Below are positions 14,051 to 18,561 of a stretch of 18,561 nucleotides of DNA, piece after piece; positions within the stretch are counted from its first letter, which is position 1; every line of letters starts with the position of its first letter. The notes under the pieces are model-generated. The model was not told the origin of the DNA, did not search any database, and saw only the letters and a list, made by a program, of their open reading frames with translations. The position numbers were made by a program, and so were the translations under genes. The DNA comes from CAYNYI01 sp964401455 (GTDB taxonomy: Bacteria; Fibrobacterota; OXYB2-FULL-49-7; CAYNYI01), in the NCBI GenBank assembly GCA_964401455.1, contig CAYNYI010000063.1, forward strand, positions 1-18,561, written 5' to 3'.

Positions 14051-15964
14051 ATGAATATTAAAGAATTTCTGGAAGAAAACGAGAAAAAAGAGCTGCTTCG
14101 TTTTACTACGGCGGGAAGCGTGGATGACGGTAAATCCACCCTTATCGGGCGTCTTTTGCATGATTCCAAAAATATATATGAGGACCAGATTGCTTCTGTT
14201 AAAAAAGTCTCTAAAATGGACACCGACGGAGAGGATTTTGATTATGCTCTTGTGACCGACGGTCTTAAGTCGGAGAGAGAGCAGGGAATAACTATCGATG
14301 TGGCCTACAGATATTTCTCAACCCCAAAGAGAAAGTTTATAATAGCCGATACACCCGGCCACGAACAGTACACCAGAAATATGGCTACAGGTGCCTCAAC
14401 GGCTAATCTGGCCATAATACTGATTGATGCCCGTAACGGCGTCCTGACCCAGTCAAAACGCCATACATTCATAACCACGCTTCTCGCTGTGCCTCACATT
14501 GTTGTTTGTGTAAATAAAATGGATCTCATGGATTACAGCAAGCAGGTTTTTGACGAAATAGTTTCTGATTTTACCGATTTTGCAGCCAAACTGAACCTCA
14601 AGGATGTTCGTTTTGTGCCTATCAGTGCTCTCAAAGGCGATAATGTTGTCGAGCCCGGTTCAAATAATATGCCCTGGTATAAGGGTGAGAGTCTTATGGA
14701 TATTCTTGAAACTGTATATATAGCAAGCGATTATAACCTTATAGACCTTCGTTTTCCTGTACAGTATGTACTGCGGCCAAACCTTGATTTCAGGGGGTAC
14801 AGCGGTCAGGTATTCAGCGGCATAATCCGAAAGGGCGACGAGGTCACCGCGCTTCCGTCCGGTAAAACGAGCCGCGTAAAGTCGATTGTGACTTTCGACG
14901 GCGAAATTGACGAAGCCTACCCTCCCATGTCTGTTACTGTTACTCTTGAGGATGAAATCGATATAAGCAGGGGAGATATAATTGTTCATAAAAGAAACCT
15001 TCCACATACGGAGCGCAGGTTCGAGGCCATGACTGTTTGGATGGATGAGCAGGGTCTTGATCTTAATAAGCCTTATTTCATAAAGCAGGGTATGCAGACG
15101 GTGCGGGGGAGAATAGACAGGGTCATGTACCGCACCGATGTGAATACTCTTAAAAAGGAGGATTCCGATTCTCTGAATCTAAATGAGATAGGAAGAATTA
15201 TTTTTACGGCTAACCGCAGTCTTTTTTTTGACCCGTACACAAAAAACCGCTCCACGGGTTCATTTATTCTAATAGATCCTATTACCAACAATACTGCGGC
15301 GGCGGGAATGATTATCGACCGCGAGCCTGTGGATAAAATACCAGCCGATATGGACCGCACGCGGTCGGCCGTGAGCGCCGGCGGGAAGAAAAGCCTTATT
15401 TCCAAAGAGGAAAGGCAGGAACGGCTCGGTCAAAAACCGGTTACTCTCTGGCTTACGGGTCTTTCCGCTTCGGGTAAAACCGATATCGCCTATGCTCTTG
15501 AGAAGAGGATCTTCGATATGGGAGGGCTTGCTTCTGTTATACATGGCGGCCATATGCGTGAGAACCTGAGCCGTGAGCTTGATTTTTCGCCCGCGGGCAG
15601 GGCGGAGCATCTGCGCCGCGCAGCCGAAATGAGTGCCTTTTTGAACCGCTCTGGCGTAATCTCTATCTGTTCATTTGTTTCTCCCGATAAAAAGGTCAGG
15701 TCACAGGCAGCGGAAGTGATAGGCCGGGATAACTTTATCGAAGTTTCTGTTGACGCTACTTTGGAGTATTGCCGCAGCAGAGAAAAGTCAGGCCTGTATG
15801 ACCGCGCGGACAAGGGGGAAATAAAGAACCTTGCCGGAGTGGATCTGCCCTATGAAAAACCGGAAAATCCGGCTGTAACGGTTAAGCCGGAAGAGAAAAA
15901 TACAGTAGAATCCGTCGATCAGATACTCGCATTTTTACGGGACAGGAAAATATTCCCTTTGTGA
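14051..15964 (+). CDS. cysN: CysN GTPase fused to a degenerate APS-kinase domain (CysNC)
   Basis: Residues 1-~425 are CysN, the GTPase that powers CysD. The G-motifs are GSVDDGKST (22-30), ADTPGHEQYT (99-108) and NKMD (155-158), with the EF-Tu-like barrels after them. Residues ~460-637 are an APS-kinase fold: P-loop GLSASGKT (470-477), DFSPAGRAEHLRR, SICSFVSPDKK and GLYDRADKGEIKNLAG. The LDGDxxR motif is replaced by IHGGHMR (497-503), so both acidic residues are gone, and RDPKGLY is REKSGLY. Known: CysNC fusions, such as NodQ, normally make PAPS. Here the C-terminal domain is probably catalytically dead, and the separate CysC supplies the activity. It may still bind nucleotide or sense PAPS; that is inference. 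It is last in the operon, with a hairpin 57 bases later. Confidence 0.93.
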   Translation: MNIKEFLEENEKKELLRFTTAGSVDDGKSTLIGRLLHDSKNIYEDQIASVKKVSKMDTDGEDFDYALVTDGLKSEREQGITIDVAYRYFSTPKRKFIIADTPGHEQYTRNMATGASTANLAIILIDARNGVLTQSKRHTFITTLLAVPHIVVCVNKMDLMDYSKQVFDEIVSDFTDFAAKLNLKDVRFVPISALKGDNVVEPGSNNMPWYKGESLMDILETVYIASDYNLIDLRFPVQYVLRPNLDFRGYSGQVFSGIIRKGDEVTALPSGKTSRVKSIVTFDGEIDEAYPPMSVTVTLEDEIDISRGDIIVHKRNLPHTERRFEAMTVWMDEQGLDLNKPYFIKQGMQTVRGRIDRVMYRTDVNTLKKEDSDSLNLNEIGRIIFTANRSLFFDPYTKNRSTGSFILIDPITNNTAAAGMIIDREPVDKIPADMDRTRSAVSAGGKKSLISKEERQERLGQKPVTLWLTGLSASGKTDIAYALEKRIFDMGGLASVIHGGHMRENLSRELDFSPAGRAEHLRRAAEMSAFLNRSGVISICSFVSPDKKVRSQAAEVIGRDNFIEVSVDATLEYCRSREKSGLYDRADKGEIKNLAGVDLPYEKPENPAVTVKPEEKNTVESVDQILAFLRDRKIFPL

Positions 15965-16013
15965 TCGGGTTTTCTCTCTGTAGTATCCGGATTTCCTGAC
16001 GGGTACTATATAT

Positions 16014-16043
16014 TTGACTGAAGGTTATGCATATATGTATATA
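16014..16043 (+). promoter_or_regulatory. Possible promoter of the RHH/PIN toxin-antitoxin operon
   Basis: TTGACT (16014-16019) and TATATA (16038-16043) stand 18 bases apart, and the -10 falls in the centre of the 16-bp palindrome. If the promoter is real, a dimeric ribbon-helix-helix antitoxin bound to the palindrome would block it, the usual self-control of such operons. The same palindrome can also act as a terminator. Confidence 0.4.
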
Positions 16044-16062
16044 TATGCATAACCTTTTTTTT
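16021..16062. terminator. Perfect 16-bp hairpin with T run, also a possible operator
   Basis: AAGGTTATGCATATAT (16021-16036) pairs with all 16 bases of 16041-16056 around a GTAT loop, followed by Ts to 16062. This is a good rho-independent terminator for the cys operon. The arms are themselves AT-rich and near-palindromic (ATGCAT), and the site is 18 bases before the antitoxin ATG, so it may double as an operator. Confidence 0.75.
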
Positions 16063-16079
16063 ATTCAGGAGGTACAATA

Positions 16080-16319
16080 ATGAACAGAACTACCGTAATG
16101 CTCCCCGAAAATCTTAAAAAAGAAATCATGAAATACGCTTCAAAGAACGGCATGTCTTTGGGAGAATTCATCCGTACATCCTGCGAACGTTATCTGGCCG
16201 AGCACGGCGCCAAGTCCAGAGGCGATTCGATTTTCAGCGCCAGATATATTATCAGGCAGAAGGGTCCGTCTGATGTATCTGAGAATATCGATAAATATAT
16301 TTATGGGATTAATAAATGA
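16080..16319 (+). CDS. Ribbon-helix-helix antitoxin
   Basis: The first ~45 of 79 residues form a ribbon-helix-helix DNA-binding fold: strand RTTVMLP, helix ENLKKEIMKYASKNG, turn MS, helix LGEFIRTSCERYLAEH. The C-terminal tail (SIFSARYIIRQKGPSDVSENIDKYIYG) would wrap the toxin and mask its active site. AGGAGGT (16067-16073) is a near-perfect ribosome binding site, stronger than most in the window, as expected for an antitoxin. Its stop overlaps the PIN gene start by 4 bases (ATGA), so the two proteins are translated together. It probably represses the operon through the palindrome just upstream. Confidence 0.88.
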   Translation: MNRTTVMLPENLKKEIMKYASKNGMSLGEFIRTSCERYLAEHGAKSRGDSIFSARYIIRQKGPSDVSENIDKYIYGINK

Positions 16320-16720
16320 AAACGGCTCTTATCTGGGTGGACACCTCTTTCTTATACGCTTTCTTTGTAGAATCCGACCGTAACCATAAAGATGCCCGGG
16401 AGCGTCTTCAGAAATGCGCCCTGGAAGGTAATCTCCTCGTTATTTCAAATCTTATTGCCGGAGAGCTTTTAACTCTTATAGCCGCCGAATTCGGCCATGA
16501 AACAGCGGTTGAGACAGCGGAGTTGTTAAGAGAGTCTGATTTCATCAAAATGGTCTATTCGGACTTTGAAATAGAGAAAAAGGCCGTTTTATGGTGGAAA
16601 AAATACCTTTACCGGAATTTCACCTATACCGATTGCGTCTCTTTCGAATTCATTAACGCACTCGGAATCCAGCATATTCTCACATACGGCAAGAGCTATA
16701 TAGAGGCCGGATTTAATTAA
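16316..16720 (+). CDS. PIN-domain ribonuclease toxin (VapC-like)
   Basis: The 134-residue PIN fold shows acidic active-site residues: D9 in VDTSFLYAFF, E50 in NLIAGELLTL, and D106 in YTDCVSFEF. The final family motif, normally TFDxHF...GF, reads LTYGKSYIEAGF, so the fourth acidic residue is absent. That position is the most variable in PIN proteins, so activity may remain. Known: VapC-type toxins cut tRNA or rRNA when the antitoxin is degraded. The antitoxin overlaps it by ATGA. No ribosome binding site of its own is evident, consistent with translational coupling. Confidence 0.88.
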   Translation: MKTALIWVDTSFLYAFFVESDRNHKDARERLQKCALEGNLLVISNLIAGELLTLIAAEFGHETAVETAELLRESDFIKMVYSDFEIEKKAVLWWKKYLYRNFTYTDCVSFEFINALGIQHILTYGKSYIEAGFN

Positions 16721-16739
16721 ACCAGATCCTCGATACATA

Positions 16740-16768
16740 TTGACAGATATTGTCAATTATTGTATATT
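16740..16768 (+). promoter_or_regulatory. Strong promoter over a palindrome, ahead of the AbiEi-like gene
   Basis: TTGACA (16740-16745) is a perfect -35, and TATATT (16763-16768) a 5/6 match to the -10, with the ideal 17-base gap. The -35 is the left arm of a palindrome, TTGACA-GATAT-TGTCAA (16740-16756), and TGTCA recurs at 16773-16777 behind the -10. Known: AbiEi antitoxins repress their own operon by binding inverted repeats at the promoter. Transcription should start near 16775, only a few bases before the ATG at 16779, so the message is nearly leaderless. Confidence 0.78.
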
Positions 16769-16778
16769 ATATGTCAGT

Positions 16779-17381
16779 ATGAAAGAAACACCTTCCGACA
16801 TAAAAAAAATATATAAATGGTCTCCGGAAATGCGGGGGGTTTTTTCGCTGAATGATTTACGGAGTATTATAAAGGTTTTTGATTCGACGATTTTATACAG
16901 GCGAATCCGCTCTCTTGAGGAAAATGGAATAATAATCCGCTATATTCGCAGGTTTTATGTAACGGAAAATTTTGACATGAAAACTCTGGCCGCCAGAATA
17001 TACGGAGCTAATTCATATGTTTCCTTGGGCTCAGTGCTTTCAGAAAAACTTATTACCGGAGTTTTGCCTGCAAAAAATTTGTATATGGTTAAAACGGGAA
17101 AAGGTCGTTCTTTTACAAATGAAAGGGGAAGCCTGACCTTCTCCGGGATAAAAAAAGAGCTTTTTTTTGGGTATAAAAAAGAAAAATTCTGGAATGAAGC
17201 ACTGCCGGAGAAGGCTTTTCTGGATACCCTCTATTTTTATCAGAAGGGTATGCGTTTTCCTTTTGATATATATTCCGATATCAATATTTCCTTGATAAAT
17301 AAAGGCCTTGTCCTTAAATGGCTGGATAAATACAGAAATCCCAGGTTCAGGGGATTTGTAAGAAAGATCCTGAATGGCTGA
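16779..17381 (+). CDS. AbiEi-like antitoxin / transcriptional regulator
   Basis: I choose the ATG at 16779 (200 residues, MKETPSDIKKIYKW). The upstream TTG at 16740 is the -35 of the promoter, so the longer reading is not coding. The N-terminal ~70 residues look like a winged helix-turn-helix (FSLNDLRSIIKVFDSTILYRRIRSLEENGIIIRYIRRFYV). The Y-V-S-L-G-S-V-L-S segment after it (about 93-101) is typical of AbiEi-type proteins, followed by a C-terminal antitoxin region. The stop overlaps the next gene by 8 bases. Known: AbiEi neutralises the nucleotidyltransferase AbiEii without necessarily binding it, and represses the operon. No ribosome binding site is visible, fitting a leaderless message. Confidence 0.75.
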   Translation: MKETPSDIKKIYKWSPEMRGVFSLNDLRSIIKVFDSTILYRRIRSLEENGIIIRYIRRFYVTENFDMKTLAARIYGANSYVSLGSVLSEKLITGVLPAKNLYMVKTGKGRSFTNERGSLTFSGIKKELFFGYKKEKFWNEALPEKAFLDTLYFYQKGMRFPFDIYSDINISLINKGLVLKWLDKYRNPRFRGFVRKILNG

Positions 17382-18135
17382 TTTTGAAAAAATTGAACTT
17401 CTCATGCTTGAAGTACTGGGGAAAATCAGTGACGAATTTGGTAATTCCGCTGTGTTAAAAGGGGGGATGGAACTGCGGTTCCTGGATTGTCCCCGATATA
17501 CGAATGGTCTGGATTACGTTTTTATTCCCTTTACTTCGAAGAAGAAAATCAAGGACAGACTTTTAAAATGCCTCTCCGGCATAGATGGTGTTGAAATATC
17601 CCATTCAATGGATTCGAAATGTATCAGATGCTATATTCAGAGAGATAAAACAGGAATTCAGGTAGAAGTAACCGTTGCTCGACAATGTAAGACTGAAGAA
17701 TTAAGTACATCTGCCATGGCACGGGGTACGAGGACCGGTCCGAGAATAATCAGCGTCATGAAGCTGGATACGGCTTTTTCTCATAAACTGGCGGCCTGGT
17801 TTGAACGAAGACTGTTTAAAGACCTTTATGATATTTATTTCTTTTCTCTTGTGATCGGCATAAAACCTGATTTTCCTGTTTTATTATCACGACTCGAATC
17901 TATGCGTGTAAGGGATAAAGGTAGATTCAGGCGGAAGACGGTTTCGGTTGAGGATTTTATTGCTGTTCTTGAAACAGAAAAAAAAAGAATTACGCACGAC
18001 GTTGTGGAATCAAGTATGAAGGACTTTCTTGCTCCCGAAGAGTTGCCGGGATTAGAATACAAAATAAAATCAGCCATATCCCGGGTTATTTCAACACTCA
18101 CGGATTATAATGCGGGCAATTTTAACCCAAAATAA
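17374..18135 (+). CDS. AbiEii-like nucleotidyltransferase toxin (DUF1814 type)
   Basis: The 253 residues show the family layout. VLKGGMELRFL (27-37) is the glycine-rich NTP loop. RYTNGLDYVF (41-50) is the place of the D-x-D pair. IQVEVTVA (95-102) carries the next acidic strand. HKLAAWFERRLFKDLYDIYFF (137-157) is the family's conserved K...R...D-x-x-D helix. Known: AbiEii/MenT-type toxins add nucleotides to tRNA ends. In most members the loop is followed by D-x-D; here the first Asp is Gly45 and only Asp47 remains, so transfer activity may be reduced or lost. It overlaps the antitoxin gene by 8 bases and the converging oxidoreductase by 14 bases. Confidence 0.78.
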   Translation: MADFEKIELLMLEVLGKISDEFGNSAVLKGGMELRFLDCPRYTNGLDYVFIPFTSKKKIKDRLLKCLSGIDGVEISHSMDSKCIRCYIQRDKTGIQVEVTVARQCKTEELSTSAMARGTRTGPRIISVMKLDTAFSHKLAAWFERRLFKDLYDIYFFSLVIGIKPDFPVLLSRLESMRVRDKGRFRRKTVSVEDFIAVLETEKKRITHDVVESSMKDFLAPEELPGLEYKIKSAISRVISTLTDYNAGNFNPK

Positions 18136-18561
18136 GGTCTTTTAGATATTTCCCGATCGCAAGGCATGATGTAAGCCCCGGCGATTCTATTCCCACACAG
18201 TTATAAAAATCCGGAAGCCCCTTGTCTGATTCTTCTTTGATGATAAAATCGCGCACGGGTTCCCCGGGTTTCTGCAGTTTTGGCCTTATTCCGCAGGTGT
18301 CAGGATAAAGGTTTTCGTATTTAAGCCATGGAAGGTATTTTGATGCCAAGCTGAAAAAGTCGCTTTTATGTTTTTCGTCCATGCCGTAATCTATTTCATC
18401 AACATAATATGCGTTCGGCCCGAGTTTTTTACGGCCGTCGAGTTCACGTGTAAGGTGAATTCCGAGGCTTTTGAAATCGGTTTTTACTACCGGATATATG
18501 AGATGATGCACATCCGGTGCCTTTCCGGAGAAACGGTAATATTCACCTTTGCAGTATTGCA
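18122..18561 (-). CDS. C-terminal part of LhgO-like FAD-dependent oxidoreductase (5' end beyond window)
   Basis: Read from the right edge, the open frame begins QYCKGEYYRFSGKAPDVHHL and runs on to the TAA at 18122. A GTG at 18511 is not a start: the upstream residues GEYYRF...VHHLIYPV are conserved family sequence. GIHLTRELDG, GPNAYYVDEIDYG, CGIRPKLQKPG and GIESPGLTSCLAIG are hallmarks of the DAO family branch that includes L-2-hydroxyglutarate oxidase. These put the flavin-contacting C-terminal domain here and the FAD-binding N-terminus outside the window. Known reaction for LhgO: L-2-hydroxyglutarate to 2-oxoglutarate. The exact substrate of this protein is inferred. It converges on the AbiEii gene with a 14-base overlap. 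Confidence 0.82.
   Translation of the reverse strand, partial: QYCKGEYYRFSGKAPDVHHLIYPVVKTDFKSLGIHLTRELDGRKKLGPNAYYVDEIDYGMDEKHKSDFFSLASKYLPWLKYENLYPDTCGIRPKLQKPGEPVRDFIIKEESDKGLPDFYNCVGIESPGLTSCLAIGKYLKDLILG

Noticed and set aside
16021..16062. Hairpin as the end of an insertion element or attachment site
   Set aside because: No transposase, integrase or target duplication is near it; terminator or operator use explains it.
16740..16778. TTG start at 16740 for the AbiEi-like protein
   Set aside because: This TTG is the first three bases of a perfect -35 element; the -10 lies inside the supposed coding stretch, so it cannot be in the message.
1..18561. CRISPR array, rRNA, or IS element
   Set aside because: No regularly spaced repeat cluster, no rRNA-like stretch and no transposase reading frame was seen anywhere in the window.

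Overview
The window is a stretch of bacterial chromosome, moderately AT-rich, from a flagellated bacterium that probably has two membranes. The signs are a FliD-FliS-chaperone operon, PEGA and DUF5683-type envelope proteins, a FecR-type anti-sigma protein and bacterial tRNAs. Similar gene mixes occur in Spirochaetota and Fibrobacterota-like lineages, but nothing here fixes the phylum. I place that guess at low confidence.

Layout. Positions 1-433 (minus) hold a broken PAS-histidine kinase: three in-frame TAA codons and no frameshift. It lies one base behind a PDZ-radical SAM-DUF512 gene (435-1697, minus). Diverging from that gene is an ECF sigma factor (1776-2342) whose end overlaps a zinc-finger anti-sigma/FecR/TPR protein (2335-3699). 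That gene runs tail-to-tail into a two-gene minus-strand envelope unit, a PEGA protein and a duplicated DUF5683-like protein (3643-5472). Next come an Rsm22/METTL17-like methyltransferase with four cysteines, a small membrane protein and a tiny zinc-ribbon protein. A bidirectional terminator and tRNA-Ser(CGA) on the minus strand follow.

The middle holds a sulfotransferase (7521-8357) whose conserved N-terminus extends upstream of any normal start codon. After it, on the minus strand, tRNA-Arg(ACG) sits 11 bases ahead of tadA, the enzyme that deaminates that tRNA's wobble A. A flagellar operon fliD-fliS-(FlgN/FliT-like) (9072-11948) follows, with a sigma-28-like promoter in front and a clear terminator behind. 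A trmH-type methyltransferase then leads into cysC-cysD-cysNC (12053-15964), the activation route from sulfate through APS to PAPS. No PAPS reductase is visible in the window. The sulfotransferase 4 kb away could use the PAPS. The APS-kinase domain fused to CysN has lost its DGD aspartates, while the separate CysC keeps them.

The right end (16080-18135) is a small defence/stabilisation island: a ribbon-helix-helix/PIN toxin-antitoxin pair, then an AbiEi/AbiEii pair with its own strong promoter over a palindrome. The window closes inside an LhgO-like FAD oxidoreductase on the minus strand.

The most noteworthy points are the stop-riddled but frame-intact sensor kinase, the tRNA-Arg(ACG)-tadA pairing, the degenerate APS-kinase domain beside an intact copy, the start problem of the sulfotransferase, and the tandem toxin-antitoxin systems with unusual catalytic residues.
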